Shown here in pieces: positions 43,300 to 57,006 of a stretch of 64,000 bases of DNA. The DNA lies in assembly GCF_900636915.1 (NCBI RefSeq), contig NZ_LR134327.1:1302001-1366000 (forward strand), in the 5' to 3' direction. The stretch comes from Aggregatibacter aphrophilus ATCC 33389. Its GTDB lineage: Bacteria > Pseudomonadota > Gammaproteobacteria > Enterobacterales > Pasteurellaceae. The notes under the pieces were generated by a model. That model was given only the letters and a program-made list of their open reading frames with translations. It did no database searches and was not told the origin of the DNA. A program made the translations under genes and the position numbers. How positions within the stretch are numbered: the stretch's first letter is position 1; every line of letters starts with the position of its first letter.

Positions 43300-44070
43300 T
43301 TATTCTAAGCCTTCCAACATCGCCTGAAAGGTTTTATAACGGGTTGTATCATTATTGTGTTGCAAATTTTCACGCGGTTGATCCAAGTAAGAAAAATCAT
43401 CAACTTCAACCCCTTTAAACTGCTGATCAAAAATTGCAGCCGCTAAGGCAAGGCGCGGCTTAATAACGGAAGAAGGGGCAATAACACTTACTCGATTTTC
43501 AGTGATAGTAAACTGTATTTTATTAGGAAAGTCTTGGTGCATTTGTTCGCGGATTCGCCGGAAAATGGTTTTAGCAGGTTCTGCCAACACAGATATTTGT
43601 GTAGTCTTTGCTCCTTTTTCTGTTAAAAGCTGAACAAATTGATTGGTGTTTGGCATGTCTTTAATATAGATTCGAGCGTGTTCATTTGCCAAGAAGGAGA
43701 TCAGAAGATTTTTTTTCATCTCCTTCATTAGTATATCATCGGTCGTTTCAATCGGTTCAAAATATAGGTAATCAATAAATTTCGGGGTTAGATTTTTCTC
43801 GGTTTTAAAAATGCGGGTCAGAATTTTTTCTGTGGTACGAATTTGTTGTGCAAGTCGTTGTGGGGGTAAGGAAGATAACGACGTTAATCTTTCTTGTAAA
43901 ATGGTAATTTGTTTTTGCTCTTGTCTGGCAAGTGCAGTGACTAATTGTTGTTTTACATCATGTATAGATTGGTTTTGGTCTGTGTGTTCGATATTTTGCA
44001 TAGTTTGTCCTTGAATACTCAAAAAAAATGTGAACAAAAATAACGCTGAATGAATCCCTTTTTTAATCAT
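43300..44070 (-). CDS. Exported protein of unknown function, co-operonic with nadN
   Basis: I do not recognise this 256-residue protein. Residues 1-21 ([19 protein letters not shown]) look like a Sec signal peptide, and there is no lipobox cysteine. The mature part begins with a Gln-rich helical stretch (about 25-75), then a mixed region with [20 protein letters not shown] and a beta-like segment [18 protein letters not shown]. No cysteines, no catalytic motif and no repeats are seen. It is the first gene of a two-gene operon with nadN and has a leader with two hairpins. A periplasmic role linked to NAD use is an inference from position only. Confidence 0.75.
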   Translation of the reverse strand: MIKKGIHSALFLFTFFLSIQGQTMQNIEHTDQNQSIHDVKQQLVTALARQEQKQITILQERLTSLSSLPPQRLAQQIRTTEKILTRIFKTEKNLTPKFIDYLYFEPIETTDDILMKEMKKNLLISFLANEHARIYIKDMPNTNQFVQLLTEKGAKTTQISVLAEPAKTIFRRIREQMHQDFPNKIQFTITENRVSVIAPSSVIKPRLALAAAIFDQQFKGVEVDDFSYLDQPRENLQHNNDTTRYKTFQAMLEGLE

Positions 44071-44091
44071 GAATGAACCTCACGTTTTAAC

Positions 44092-44139
44092 AATAACCCG
44101 AAATGATAGGTTATTTTAACTACCTCTTTAGGAGGTAGT
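44092..44139 (-). promoter_or_regulatory. Two tandem hairpins in the leader of the nadN operon
   Basis: AATAACC/GGTTATT (44092-44098 with 44109-44115) and ACTACCTC/GAGGTAGT (44119-44126 with 44132-44139, loop TTTAG) lie 22 and 49 bp before the start of the unknown exported gene. They could be a leader RNA structure or operator palindromes. The second contains an anti-ribosome-site-like CCUCC on the minus transcript. Confidence 0.4.
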
Positions 44140-44322
44140 CTAGCGTAAAAATACTACAAATTAAATTGTAATTTAAAGTGATGAGAAAACATAATAATTA
44201 TAAACCTAATACAACTTTCAACGGTGTAAAAATTTTAACTACACTTTTATCCTTACCTTTTAGCGAGAGTGAAAATCTATTACAATGAATCACAATTTTT
44301 TATTTAGTAAAAGGACAGAACT

Positions 44323-45246
44323 ATGATTATCGTAACAGGCGGCGCAGGCTTTATCGGCAGCAACATCGTCAAAGCATTAAATGACATGGGTCGCAAAGAC
44401 ATTTTAGTGGTAGATAATTTAAAAGACGGCACAAAATTCATTAACTTAGTGGATCTTGATATTGCCGATTATTGCGACAAAGAAGATTTCATCGCCTCCA
44501 TTATCGCCGGTGATGATTTAGGTGACATCGATGCCGTTTTCCATGAAGGTGCGTGTTCCGCCACCACCGAATGGGACGGTAAATACATCATGCATAACAA
44601 CTACGAATATTCCAAAGAGTTGTTGCATTACTGCTTAGATCGCCAAATTCCGTTCCTCTACGCGTCCAGTGCCGCCACTTACGGCGACAAAACCGAATTC
44701 CGCGAAGAACGTGAATTTGAAGGTCCATTGAATGTGTACGGCTATTCCAAATTCTTATTCGACCAATATGTACGGGCCATTCTGCCGGAAGCCCAATCAC
44801 CGGTGTGTGGCTTCCGTTATTTCAACGTGTACGGTCCGCGTGAAGGGCACAAAGGTTCCATGGCAAGCGTAGCCTTCCATTTAAACAACCAAATCCTGAA
44901 AGGTGAAAATCCAAAATTATTTGCCGGCAGTGAGAACTTCCGCCGTGATTTCGTCTATGTGGGCGATGTCGCCGCGGTGAACATTTGGTGTTGGCAAAAT
45001 GGCATTTCCGGTATTTTCAACTGTGGTAGCGGAAACGCGGAATCTTTTGCTGAAGTAGCGAAAGCCGTGATTAAATTCCACGGCAAAGGCGAAGTAGAAA
45101 CCATCCCATTCCCGGAACATTTAAAATCCCGCTATCAAGAATACACGCAAGCGGATTTAACCAAACTCCGTGCTACCGGCTACGATAAACCGTTTAAAAC
45201 CGTGGCAGAAGGGGTGGCGGAATATATGGCGTGGTTGAATAAATAA
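44323..45246 (+). CDS. rfaD: ADP-L-glycero-D-manno-heptose 6-epimerase
   Basis: A 307-residue short-chain dehydrogenase/epimerase (also called hldD or gmhD). The NADP-binding GGAGFIGSN is at 6-14 and the catalytic Tyr139-x-x-x-Lys143 is in VYGYSKFLF. It converts ADP-D-glycero-manno-heptose to the L form used in the lipooligosaccharide inner core. It is next to rfaF, which uses the product. Confidence 0.97.
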   Translation: MIIVTGGAGFIGSNIVKALNDMGRKDILVVDNLKDGTKFINLVDLDIADYCDKEDFIASIIAGDDLGDIDAVFHEGACSATTEWDGKYIMHNNYEYSKELLHYCLDRQIPFLYASSAATYGDKTEFREEREFEGPLNVYGYSKFLFDQYVRAILPEAQSPVCGFRYFNVYGPREGHKGSMASVAFHLNNQILKGENPKLFAGSENFRRDFVYVGDVAAVNIWCWQNGISGIFNCGSGNAESFAEVAKAVIKFHGKGEVETIPFPEHLKSRYQEYTQADLTKLRATGYDKPFKTVAEGVAEYMAWLNK

Positions 45247-45273
45247 TTACACATCTCTATTCAAAACAAAAAT

Positions 45274-45314
45274 AAAGTGCGGTTAAAATTCATTACGTTT
45301 TTTAACCGCACTTT
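45274..45314 (+). repeat. Uptake-signal hairpin between rfaD and rfaF
   Basis: AAAGTGCGGTTAAAA (45274-45288) is the exact complement of 45300-45314, an 11-nt loop between. A stem of 15 bp ending in T-rich sequence can act as a terminator or attenuator between the two heptose genes. Confidence 0.75.
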
Positions 45315-45330
45315 TAGCATAAGGCAAAAC

Positions 45331-46389
45331 ATGAATATCCTAATTATCGGCCCCTCTTGGGTCGGCGATATGATGATGTCGCACAGTTTGTATCAACAAC
45401 TTAAACTGCAATATCCAACTTGCCAAATTGATGTGATGGCACCGAATTGGTGTAAGCCGTTGCTGGCACGCATGCCGGAAGTGCGTAACGCCATTGAAAT
45501 GCCGCTCGGACACGGCAAATTTGCGCTGTGTGAGCGTTATCGTTTAGGCAAAGCATTACGTCATCAGTATGACATGGCGATTGTTTTGCCGAACTCCTTA
45601 AAATCCGCTTTTATTCCTTTATTTGCGAAAATTGCCGTGCGTCGTGGTTGGAAAGGGGAGAGTCGTTATTTTTTACTCAATGACTTACGTAACAATAAGC
45701 GGGATTACCCAATGATGGTGCAGCGTTATGTGGCATTGGCGTTTGAAAAAAATGCGGTGCCAAAAGCGGCAGATATCCCCGTCTTAAAACCTTACTTAAC
45801 CGTTGAACCAGCCCAACAGGCGGAAACCTTAAAAACATTTGAAAAACAGACCGTACTTTTAGGCAATCGCCCGATTATTGGTTTTTGTCCGGGGGCGGAA
45901 TTTGGCCCGGCAAAACGTTGGCCGCATTATCATTACGCTAAATTGGCGGAAATACTGATTGAAAAAGGCTATGCCGTGGAATTGTTTGGTTCACCGAAAG
46001 ACGTAGAAGCCGGCGAACAAATTCGCAACACATTGCCTGCCGAGCTACAACCGTTTTGTTTAAATTTAGCGGGACAAACTAACTTGAATCAGGCAGTAGA
46101 TTTAATTGCTCACTGCACGGCGATCGTGAGTAACGACAGTGGTTTAATGCACATTGCCGCTGCTACTGATCGCCCATTGGTGGCGCTTTACGGCCCAACC
46201 AGCCCAACGTATACGCCGCCACTGTCAGATAAAGCGGAAATCATCCGTTTAATTGAAGGCGATTTGATTAAAGTGCGTAAAAGTACCGACAGCACTGAAG
46301 GATATCATCAAAGTTTGATCGATATTACGCCGGAAAAAGTATTGGAAAAATTGACCGTACTTTTAAGTGCTAACAAAATGAGAATATAA
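45331..46389 (+). CDS. rfaF: ADP-heptose:LPS heptosyltransferase II
   Basis: A 352-residue GT9 glycosyltransferase (WaaF) that adds the second heptose to the lipooligosaccharide core. The start at 45331 (MNILIIGPSWVGDMMMSHSL) is the family N-terminus; the longer frame upstream runs through the uptake-signal hairpin. The nucleotide-sugar site has GFCPGAEFGPAKRWP and IVSNDSGLMHIAAATDRPLVA, then LYGPTSP. It works right after RfaD's product is made. Confidence 0.96.
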   Translation: MNILIIGPSWVGDMMMSHSLYQQLKLQYPTCQIDVMAPNWCKPLLARMPEVRNAIEMPLGHGKFALCERYRLGKALRHQYDMAIVLPNSLKSAFIPLFAKIAVRRGWKGESRYFLLNDLRNNKRDYPMMVQRYVALAFEKNAVPKAADIPVLKPYLTVEPAQQAETLKTFEKQTVLLGNRPIIGFCPGAEFGPAKRWPHYHYAKLAEILIEKGYAVELFGSPKDVEAGEQIRNTLPAELQPFCLNLAGQTNLNQAVDLIAHCTAIVSNDSGLMHIAAATDRPLVALYGPTSPTYTPPLSDKAEIIRLIEGDLIKVRKSTDSTEGYHQSLIDITPEKVLEKLTVLLSANKMRI

Positions 46390-46390
46390 A

Positions 46391-46951
46391 ATGGAAATTA
46401 CATATCAACCTGTATTAGATAAAAGTTATTCTAAAGTAGCTAGGAAAGTAAGTCGTGATATTTATAAACATAATAAATTTTGTAAGATAATGCATATTGG
46501 TGATTTCCTATTGTATTTATTATTTTTGATTCCAAGCTGTTTTATTGCCTTTGTAATGATGGATTGGGCTGAATATTTTTATGATTATTATGAAAATATT
46601 TTGGCTTGTTATGTGGGATATATATTACTTGTCATTTCTCTATTAGCATTTATATATGCAGTTTTAATTCGACCTTATTTAAATAATCGAGCAATTCAAA
46701 GCCAAGTACTTAATAGAATAGAGAAAGAAAAGACAACCGTACGTATTCAAGACGATGGGCTGTATATTGGAATAAACACCTGCCAAACTTTGTATAATTA
46801 TCAGTGTATTCATAACATTGAAAATAAATATGGCTACTTAACAATTCGAATTAGTACCGGTTTATTTTTAGCCATACCAGACCATGCTTTTAGCGATTCT
46901 ACACAACGTGATGAATTTAAAGCATTATTGGAAAGCAAGATAGCTCATTAA
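46391..46951 (+). CDS. Small membrane protein, YcxB-like C-terminal domain
   Basis: A 186-residue protein with two transmembrane segments (about 38-57 and 70-94) and a cytoplasmic C-terminal domain (TTVRIQDDGLYIGINTCQ, YLTIRISTGLFLAIPDHAFS). The domain pattern resembles YcxB-like proteins, whose function is unknown. The start is one base after the rfaF stop, so it is probably translated from the same message. The DNA is visibly more AT-rich than its neighbours. A role in lipooligosaccharide synthesis is not supported by sequence. Confidence 0.7.
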   Translation: MEITYQPVLDKSYSKVARKVSRDIYKHNKFCKIMHIGDFLLYLLFLIPSCFIAFVMMDWAEYFYDYYENILACYVGYILLVISLLAFIYAVLIRPYLNNRAIQSQVLNRIEKEKTTVRIQDDGLYIGINTCQTLYNYQCIHNIENKYGYLTIRISTGLFLAIPDHAFSDSTQRDEFKALLESKIAH

Positions 46952-46958
46952 CAGAAAT

Positions 46959-46986
46959 AAATTAGGCACCGATTGGTGCCTAATTT
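46959..46986 (+). terminator. Terminator after the rfaF operon
   Basis: A 12-bp perfect stem (46959-46970 with 46975-46986) and loop GATT, ending in T-rich sequence just after the stop codon. Confidence 0.88.
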
Positions 46987-47007
46987 TATAGAAAGTGGAA
47001 TATAAAA

Positions 47008-47055
47008 AATCTGCACTTTAATAATCAGAAAGTTTCTGAGATTAAGGTGCAGATT
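47008..47055 (-). terminator. Long hairpin terminator of the atp operon
   Basis: AATCTGCAC (47008-47016) pairs with GTGCAGATT (47047-47055), and inner segments (TTAAT/ATTAA, TCAGAAA/TTTCTGA) extend it with two small interruptions. The minus transcript ends in a T6 run. An uptake signal lies just upstream. Confidence 0.85.
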
Positions 47056-47074
47056 AAAAGTGCGGTCAAAAAAA

Positions 47075-47503
47075 TTAGCGTTTTGATTTCACTAGTTTTT
47101 CTGTAAGTTCGTAAGCGCGTAATTTTGCCAACTCTTTAGAAAGTTTCGCTGTTAACACTTCGTAGTTAGCATCGGAATGATGTTCACGAATATTGTCTTC
47201 AGCACGTTTTTTAGCGGCTAAAATACGTTCGCTATCCAATTCATTACCACGAATGGCAACATCGGCCAACACGGTAACAATGGTCGGTTGAACTTCTAAA
47301 AAACCACCAGAAACATAGATAACTTCTTCGTTATCGTCTTCTAAAGTTAGTTTAACAATGCCCGGTTTAATGGCAGTAAGCAACGGGGTGTGGCCCGGTA
47401 AAACACCGAGTTCACCCTCAATTCCTGTTGCTTGAATACTTTTCACATCGCCGGAAAAGATTTTTTCTTCTGCACTTACTACGGTTAAATTAAACGTTGC
47501 CAT
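47075..47503 (-). CDS. atpC: ATP synthase F1 subunit epsilon
   Basis: A 142-residue central-stalk subunit that inhibits ATP hydrolysis. The start at 47503 ([20 protein letters not shown]) follows [27 protein letters not shown] and [10 protein letters not shown] are conserved in the beta-sandwich, and a helical hairpin follows. It is the last gene of the operon. Confidence 0.97.
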   Translation of the reverse strand: MATFNLTVVSAEEKIFSGDVKSIQATGIEGELGVLPGHTPLLTAIKPGIVKLTLEDDNEEVIYVSGGFLEVQPTIVTVLADVAIRGNELDSERILAAKKRAEDNIREHHSDANYEVLTAKLSKELAKLRAYELTEKLVKSKR

Positions 47504-47544
47504 ATTTTTCTCCTTCAAGATTGAGATGAATCAGCTTGAAGTGA

Positions 47545-49804
<2,260 letters not shown>

Positions 49805-49819
49805 CTTGTATCTCCGTTA

Positions 49820-51361
49820 CTACCACGCATTGTTGGCTTTGAAACTACCCAAAATGCCTTTTAATGTATTTTTAATCTCATCATTATAATTACCGGATTT
49901 GTTGAGATCTTGCATAAATTCAGCATGTTCACGGTTTGCATAATCTAAAAGTGCGGATTCAAAACTTCCAATTTTTGCCAATTCCACATCTTCTAAATAA
50001 CCAAATTCTACGGCAAACAATACAACAGCCTGTTCAGAAACTGAAAGTGGCGCATATTGTTTTTGTTTTAGTAATTCGGTTACTTTTTCACCATGAGAAA
50101 GTTGTTTACGGGTTGCATCATCAAGATCTGAGGCAAATTGCGCAAACGCAGCTAATTCACGGTATTGTGCAAGTGCGGTACGAATACCACCGGCTAATTT
50201 CTTAATAACTTTAGTCTGTGCCGCACCACCTACACGAGAAACCGAAATACCCGGGTTTACTGCTGGACGAATACCGGAGTTAAACAAGTTAGATTCTAAG
50301 AAAATCTGACCATCGGTAATAGAAATTACGTTAGTTGGAACGAAAGCAGAAACGTCACCCGCTTGTGTTTCAATAATCGGAAGTGCAGTTAAAGAACCTG
50401 TTTTTCCTTTAACTTCACCATTGGTGAATTTTTCTACATATTCTTCGTTTACACGAGAAGCACGTTCAAGTAAACGTGAGTGTAAATAGAAAACATCTCC
50501 CGGATAAGCTTCACGACCCGGTGGGCGACGTAATAATAAAGAAATTTGACGATAAGCAACGGCTTGTTTAGAAAGATCATCGTAAACGATTAACGCATCT
50601 TCACCGCGATCACGGAAATATTCACCCATGGCACAACCGGCATAAGGTGCTAAATATTGTAATGCTGCAGATTCGGATGCTGATGCAGCAACAACGATAG
50701 TATTGGCAAGTGCACCATGTTCTTCTAATTTACGAACAACGTTTGCAATAGTAGAAGCTTTTTGACCAATCGCTACATAGATACATTTAATACCTGAATT
50801 ACGTTGGTTGATAATCGCATCAATGGCAAGAGCTGTTTTACCGGTTTGACGGTCACCGATAATCAACTCACGTTGACCACGGCCTATTGGCACCATGGAG
50901 TCAACAGCCTTATAACCGGTTTGTACGGGCTGATCAACGGACTTACGTTCAATTACACCCGGAGCAATCACTTCAACGGGAGAAAAACCGTCATTTTTAA
51001 TTTCGCCTTTACCATCAATCGGCTGTCCTAAGGTATTAACCACACGACCTAATAGACCACGACCAACCGGTACTTCAAGAATACGACCGGTACATTGAAC
51101 TTCAACCCCTTCCGCAAGGTCTGCATAAGGGCCCATAACCACTGCACCGACAGAATCTCTTTCTAAGTTTAATGCCATTGCATAGCGATTTCCCGGCAAT
51201 GCAATCATTTCACCTTGCATTACTTCGCTTAAACCGTGAATACGAATAATACCATCACTTACTGAAACGATTGTACCCGTATTACGCGCTTCGCTTTCCA
51301 CATTAAACTGGGCAATGCGTTTTTTTATTAATTCACTAATTTCAGTTGAATTTAGTTGCAT
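49820..51361 (-). CDS. atpA: ATP synthase F1 subunit alpha
   Basis: A 513-residue non-catalytic nucleotide-binding subunit. The P-loop [15 protein letters not shown] is at about 170. The N-terminus [20 protein letters not shown] and the block [17 protein letters not shown] are standard. 12 nt separate it from atpH. Confidence 0.98.
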   Translation of the reverse strand: MQLNSTEISELIKKRIAQFNVESEARNTGTIVSVSDGIIRIHGLSEVMQGEMIALPGNRYAMALNLERDSVGAVVMGPYADLAEGVEVQCTGRILEVPVGRGLLGRVVNTLGQPIDGKGEIKNDGFSPVEVIAPGVIERKSVDQPVQTGYKAVDSMVPIGRGQRELIIGDRQTGKTALAIDAIINQRNSGIKCIYVAIGQKASTIANVVRKLEEHGALANTIVVAASASESAALQYLAPYAGCAMGEYFRDRGEDALIVYDDLSKQAVAYRQISLLLRRPPGREAYPGDVFYLHSRLLERASRVNEEYVEKFTNGEVKGKTGSLTALPIIETQAGDVSAFVPTNVISITDGQIFLESNLFNSGIRPAVNPGISVSRVGGAAQTKVIKKLAGGIRTALAQYRELAAFAQFASDLDDATRKQLSHGEKVTELLKQKQYAPLSVSEQAVVLFAVEFGYLEDVELAKIGSFESALLDYANREHAEFMQDLNKSGNYNDEIKNTLKGILGSFKANNAW

Positions 51362-51373
51362 CTTCTAATCCTC

Positions 51374-51922
51374 TTATAATTGCAACTCATCTGCGAGACG
51401 GGCAAGTTGCCCACGGCTACTTCCATCAATCACAAAATCTTCAGTACGAATAATAACGCCGGCAATCAGCGCCTTATCCACGTTGCAATTTAACTTAACT
51501 TTCTGAGCTAATCTTTTTTCCATTGCGGCAACAATTTTTTCTTGTTGCGCGACACTTAATGGTTGAGCCGAAGTGACTTGAACTTCCGTAATAGCCTGAT
51601 GTTCTTCAACATAGCGTTGAAATTCTTTTAAAACTGCCGGAAGCACAGTTAAACGCTTATTTTCAGCCATTAACCGAACTAAGTTTTGCCCATATTGATC
51701 TAATTGTTCGCCACAAATTGAAATCACCGTGTCTGCTAATTTTTGTGCGGAAAATGATCCTGTTAAGAAAGCCTGCATGGTTTCGTTTTTTACCACTTCA
51801 GCAAGAAAACCCAACATTTTATTCCATTTTTCCACCGCACTTTTATCAGATGAACTCTGTTCTACGGCAAAATCAAATGCTGCTTTAGCATAAGGGCGAG
51901 CTATGGTAGTTAATTCTGACAT
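51374..51922 (-). CDS. atpH: ATP synthase F1 subunit delta
   Basis: A 182-residue peripheral-stalk subunit that joins F1 to subunit b. The start at 51922 ([20 protein letters not shown]) matches the family. The C-terminal part [20 protein letters not shown] is conserved. Its first codons lie next to the end of atpF. Confidence 0.96.
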   Translation of the reverse strand: MSELTTIARPYAKAAFDFAVEQSSSDKSAVEKWNKMLGFLAEVVKNETMQAFLTGSFSAQKLADTVISICGEQLDQYGQNLVRLMAENKRLTVLPAVLKEFQRYVEEHQAITEVQVTSAQPLSVAQQEKIVAAMEKRLAQKVKLNCNVDKALIAGVIIRTEDFVIDGSSRGQLARLADELQL

Positions 51923-51935
51923 AAGCTCAACCTTC

Positions 51936-52406
51936 TTATAGTTCTGCAACTAGTTTATCAATAATGTCGTTGTTGGCTGCTTCATCCACAGTACGCCCAA
52001 CAATTTTTTCTGCGCCAGCAATCGCTAAAGAGGCGACTTTCACACGTAATTCTTCTTGAACACGTTTACGCTCGGCTTCCACTTCGGCATAGCCTTGCTC
52101 AATAATTTTCGCTTTTAGCTCTTCTGCTTCTATCTTCACTTCGTCTAGCACTTCATTACGACGTTTATTGGCAGCATCTAAAATTTCTTGTGCTTTAATT
52201 TTAGCGTTAGAAATTTCTTGCTCAGCAAGCGCTTTGTTATCTGCTTGCTCTTTTTTAGCTTCTTCTGCCGATGCTAAAGCGTTCGCAATCTGGCTTTGAC
52301 GTGTTTCAATCGCATTAATAATTGGCGGCCAAACAAATTTCATGCAGAACCACACGAAAATTGCGAATGCTATAAGTTGACCAATCAATGTTGCATTTAA
52401 ATTCAC
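51936..52406 (-). CDS. atpF: ATP synthase F0 subunit b
   Basis: A 156-residue peripheral stalk subunit: one N-terminal transmembrane helix (about 5-27, [20 protein letters not shown]) then a long charged coiled coil, ending in the delta-binding region. The length is that of E. coli subunit b. Confidence 0.97.
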   Translation of the reverse strand: MNLNATLIGQLIAFAIFVWFCMKFVWPPIINAIETRQSQIANALASAEEAKKEQADNKALAEQEISNAKIKAQEILDAANKRRNEVLDEVKIEAEELKAKIIEQGYAEVEAERKRVQEELRVKVASLAIAGAEKIVGRTVDEAANNDIIDKLVAEL

Positions 52407-52455
52407 AACGTCCTCCTTACTATGCTTGTTTTACGTTGATAAGCAAATAAGGCAA

Positions 52456-52728
<273 letters not shown>

Positions 52729-52760
52729 TTAAGTTTAGCCCTAGAGCCGGTTAATAAAAA

Positions 52761-53576
<816 letters not shown>

Positions 53577-53951
53577 TTAAGACCTGTTTAGCAAAAATGG
53601 AACTAAATTGTTCAACACTAATGCAATAAAAAAACCTGCAAAAAACAAAAAAAACCGACTCACGCCTAACCACTTGAAAGATACCGCGATAAAAAGAATT
53701 GTTAGTATAAACTTTATCGCTTCACCACGATAAAGTGCGGTCAGTTTTGCTGATAAATTCTGTTTACGATAAAAAATAAGGTAAGTAAAGGCACAAAAAG
53801 GCAAAAAAGCACTAAAAAATCCAAGACAAAAATCAACCGCACTTTTCCATTGCCAAATGGATACTAACGCACCAAAAATGAGGATAAATCCCATTTCAAG
53901 CAATATAGCTTTTTGATAACGATTTTTAGCTTGCGTTAGAACCTGAGACAT
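53577..53951 (-). CDS. atpI: ATP synthase protein I
   Basis: A 124-residue protein with four hydrophobic segments, first in the atp operon. The start at 53951 (MSQVLTQAKNRYQKAILLEM) is preferred; an in-frame ATG seven codons upstream is possible. AtpI is thought to assist assembly of the c-ring. Two uptake signals lie within the gene. Confidence 0.88.
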   Translation of the reverse strand: MSQVLTQAKNRYQKAILLEMGFILIFGALVSIWQWKSAVDFCLGFFSAFLPFCAFTYLIFYRKQNLSAKLTALYRGEAIKFILTILFIAVSFKWLGVSRFFLFFAGFFIALVLNNLVPFLLNRS

Positions 53952-54078
53952 TACTTTATTTTTAAAATACAAAAACGTTTTAATTATACCGTTGCAGCAA
54001 ACAGTTTCAACTTAAAAAGACATAAAAAATGTTAAATAAATTACACTTTTAAAAAAATATTTAACAAACATGTAAACT

Positions 54079-54711
54079 TTATTTCAAAATGACCAAATGC
54101 CGTTCACCAACGAGCTCAGGAACATGAAGTTTTATAATATCTTTTATGGCGAATTTACCGTCTAATTCTTGCACTTCCTCATCACGACAAAGCCCTTTTA
54201 GCGCATAAAAAAGTCCATTTTCCGTAGGCAAATGACTACACCAATCAGTCATATCTTTAAGAGAGGCAAAAGCACGGCTTAACACACCATCAAATTGGTG
54301 ATCGGGTTGATATTCTTCCACCCGCTTAAGTACTGGTTCTACATTGGTTAGTCCTAGCTCACGCACTGCATGTCGAATAAAACTAATGCGTTTTCCAAGA
54401 CTATCTAGGAGCACAAAATGTTTATCCGGATTAATAATGGCTAATGGCAAGCCCGGTAAGCCCGGACCTGTACCCACATCAATAAAACGATCACCTTGTA
54501 AATAAGGGCTAACTACCAAGCTATCTAAAATATGTTTAACCAACATTTCCTGTGGATCACGCACAGAAGTCAGGTTATATGCCTTATTCCATTTATTGAG
54601 CAATGAAACCAACTTAACTAATTGTTGTTGCTGTTGTTCTGTAACAGAAAGTGCGGTCTGTTTTAATAATGTTTTTAGTTTATCTGCCAGTTGCATATCA
54701 AGGTTAGCCAT
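54079..54711 (-). CDS. rsmG: 16S rRNA (guanine-527-N7) methyltransferase RsmG
   Basis: A 210-residue SAM-dependent methyltransferase (GidB). The SAM motif [17 protein letters not shown] is at about 80-96; [20 protein letters not shown] and the RAFASLKDM block are conserved. Its ATG overlaps the mnmG stop (TAATG), the classic gidA-gidB coupling. Confidence 0.97.
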   Translation of the reverse strand: MANLDMQLADKLKTLLKQTALSVTEQQQQQLVKLVSLLNKWNKAYNLTSVRDPQEMLVKHILDSLVVSPYLQGDRFIDVGTGPGLPGLPLAIINPDKHFVLLDSLGKRISFIRHAVRELGLTNVEPVLKRVEEYQPDHQFDGVLSRAFASLKDMTDWCSHLPTENGLFYALKGLCRDEEVQELDGKFAIKDIIKLHVPELVGERHLVILK

Positions 54712-56600
54712 TATTCACCCCGCTTTAACATGCCTTGTTTTTTTAAGTTTACTAAAATAATGGAAATGGCCGCCGGCGTAATACCGGAAATACGACTGGC
54801 TTGTCCGATAGATACGGGACGATGTTGTTCCAGTTTGATACGAACTTCGTTAGATAATCCCGCAACTTTGGAATAATCAAAATGTGGCGGAATTGCCGTA
54901 TTTTCATGGCGTTTTTGCTTTTCGATTTCTTCTTGCTGATGTTCGATGTAACCTTGATATTTAATGGCAATTTCCACTTGTTCAATAGCTTCTTTATCGG
55001 CCATCGGCGGTTGAAACGGCGTAAGTGCGGTCAAAATTTGATAATTTATTTCCGGACGACGCAATAAATCTTCACCACTGGCTTCACGCACTAACGGACT
55101 GCCCAATACTTGGTTAGCTTCTTCTAAATATTCTGAACGCGGGTGTAACCAAATACTGCGCAAACGCTGACGTTCTTGTTCAATATTTTCCATTTTCCGA
55201 TTAAAACGCGCCCAACGGGCTTCATCAATTAAGCCTAATTCATGGGCAATCGGAGTCAAACGAATGTCGGCATTATCTTCACGTAATAATAAGCGATATT
55301 CCGCGCGGGACGTGAATACGCGATAAGGCTCTTTGGTGCCAAGCGTGCAAAGATCATCCACCAACACACCCATGTAGGCCTGATCACGGCGTGGGAACCA
55401 AGCCTCTTTTTCCTGCACATAAAGACCGGCGTTAATTCCTGCTAACAAACCTTGAGAGGCGGCCTCTTCATAACCGGTAGTACCGTTAATTTGACCGGCA
55501 AAGAATAAACCTTGAATGGATTTGGTTTCTAACGTTGGTTTTAAATCGCGCGGATCAAAATAATCATATTCGATAGCGTAGCCCGGTTTGATAATACGGG
55601 CATTTTCCAAACCTTTCATGGAATTGACGATTCCCATTTGCACGTCAAATGGTAGGCTGGTAGAAATCCCGTTTGGATAAATTTCATTTGTGGTTAAGCC
55701 TTCCGGTTCCAAATAAATTTGATGAGAATTGCGATCGGCGAAACGCATAACTTTATCTTCAATGGACGGACAATAACGCGGACCGATCCCTTCGATCACA
55801 CCTGTGTACATTGGGCTACGATCTAAATTATTACGGATCACTTCATGGGTTTTTTCATTCGTATGTGTAATAAAACAAGGAATTTGACGAGGATGCTGAT
55901 CAACCGATCCCATGAAAGAAAATACTGGCAACTGTGCATCGCCATGCTGTTCGGCAAGCACGGAAAAATCAATAGTGCGTGCATCAATGCGTGGCGGCGT
56001 ACCGGTTTTTAAGCGATCCACCCGTAAGTTCAAATCACGTAAACGTTGCGCTAATGTAATGGAAGCGGGATCACCGGCGCGTCCACCGGTGTAATTTTCT
56101 AAACCAATGTGGATCTTGCCGTCTAAAAATGTACCTAAAGTTAAAATCACGGATTTAGCATGAAATTTCAGCCCCATTTTCGTCACGACACCGGTAGCAC
56201 GATCCTGCTCAATTAAAATATCGCTGACTTCTTGCTGAAAAATATCTAAATTAGGTTGATTTTCAAGGGCAATGCGAACTGCCTGACGATATAACACACG
56301 GTCTGCTTGCGCACGGGTAGCCCGTACGGCCGGGCCTTTGCTACTGTTTAAGGTACGAAATTGAATACCGGCCTGATCCGCAGCTGTCGCCATTAAACCG
56401 CCCATGGCATCAATTTCTCTAACCAAATGGCCTTTTCCTATCCCGCCAATTGCAGGGTTACAAGACATTTGCCCTAACGTATCAACATTATGCGTAAGTA
56501 ACAGGGTTTTTAATCCCATACGGGCAGGCGCAAGCGCAGCTTCAGTTCCTGCATGCCCGCCACCAATGACAATGACGTCATAAGTATCCATATAAAACAT
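54711..56600 (-). CDS. mnmG: tRNA uridine-5-carboxymethylaminomethyl modification enzyme MnmG
   Basis: A 629-residue FAD protein (GidA) that, with MnmE, makes cmnm5U34 in tRNA. The N-terminal FAD motif is [38 protein letters not shown] and [14 protein letters not shown] are conserved. The start at 56600 ([10 protein letters not shown]) fits the family. It flanks oriC and is transcribed away from it, as in E. coli. Confidence 0.98.
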   Translation of the reverse strand: MFYMDTYDVIVIGGGHAGTEAALAPARMGLKTLLLTHNVDTLGQMSCNPAIGGIGKGHLVREIDAMGGLMATAADQAGIQFRTLNSSKGPAVRATRAQADRVLYRQAVRIALENQPNLDIFQQEVSDILIEQDRATGVVTKMGLKFHAKSVILTLGTFLDGKIHIGLENYTGGRAGDPASITLAQRLRDLNLRVDRLKTGTPPRIDARTIDFSVLAEQHGDAQLPVFSFMGSVDQHPRQIPCFITHTNEKTHEVIRNNLDRSPMYTGVIEGIGPRYCPSIEDKVMRFADRNSHQIYLEPEGLTTNEIYPNGISTSLPFDVQMGIVNSMKGLENARIIKPGYAIEYDYFDPRDLKPTLETKSIQGLFFAGQINGTTGYEEAASQGLLAGINAGLYVQEKEAWFPRRDQAYMGVLVDDLCTLGTKEPYRVFTSRAEYRLLLREDNADIRLTPIAHELGLIDEARWARFNRKMENIEQERQRLRSIWLHPRSEYLEEANQVLGSPLVREASGEDLLRRPEINYQILTALTPFQPPMADKEAIEQVEIAIKYQGYIEHQQEEIEKQKRHENTAIPPHFDYSKVAGLSNEVRIKLEQHRPVSIGQASRISGITPAAISIILVNLKKQGMLKRGE

Positions 56601-56764
56601 AATAATATTTATCTCTGATGTACTGATCTAATGCAAAAGAGATCCCTTGATCCCTTAAAAAAATTGCGTGCTATTCTACTGAAAAACGAAGGGGCTTGAA
56701 AGATAAGATTATGAGAATTGATGGCAAGGATCAATGTGAAAGATCCCTGTTTAATAAGTTATAA

Positions 56765-56839
56765 GATCTTTATATATAAATAAGTTTATTATTACTATTA
56801 TTAAGATCCTATTTTGTTCTGAATAAGATCCTTTTTTAT
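56765..56839. repeat. DNA unwinding element with three GATC 13-mers
   Basis: GATCTTTATATAT (56765), GATCCTATTTTGT (56805) and GATCCTTTTTTAT (56827) resemble the three E. coli 13-mers GATCTNTTNTTTT. The whole segment is over 80% A+T by eye. Confidence 0.85.
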
Positions 56840-56864
56840 AATGAAATGAAAGAGATAAAAGATT

Positions 56865-56877
56865 GATCAAACTGTTA
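56865..56877 (+). promoter_or_regulatory. Candidate IHF site in oriC
   Basis: GATCAAACTGTTA matches the IHF consensus WATCAANNNNTTR at all but its first base. It lies between the unwinding element and the DnaA boxes, the usual position for DNA bending. Confidence 0.5.
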
Positions 56878-56906
56878 AGATCTTACTGATCCTATACCTT
56901 AATTCC

Positions 56907-56915
56907 TGTGTATAT
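56907..56915 (-). promoter_or_regulatory. DnaA box (one mismatch)
   Basis: On the minus strand ATATACACA, one base from the consensus TTATNCACA. Confidence 0.6.
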
Positions 56916-56924
56916 CTTCGTTAG

Positions 56925-56933
56925 TTATCCACA
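56925..56933 (+). promoter_or_regulatory. DnaA box, perfect consensus
   Basis: TTATCCACA, the strongest DnaA-binding 9-mer (R1/R4 type). Confidence 0.92.
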
Positions 56934-56997
56934 TAATAGCTATACATAAAAGTTGTTATAGTGATAAAAACAGATTTTTAACAGTTTTAATCTAAAG

Positions 56998-57006
56998 TTA
57001 TACACA
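56998..57006 (+). promoter_or_regulatory. DnaA box TTATACACA
   Basis: TTATACACA fits the consensus TTATNCACA and is the R2-type box of E. coli. Confidence 0.88.
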
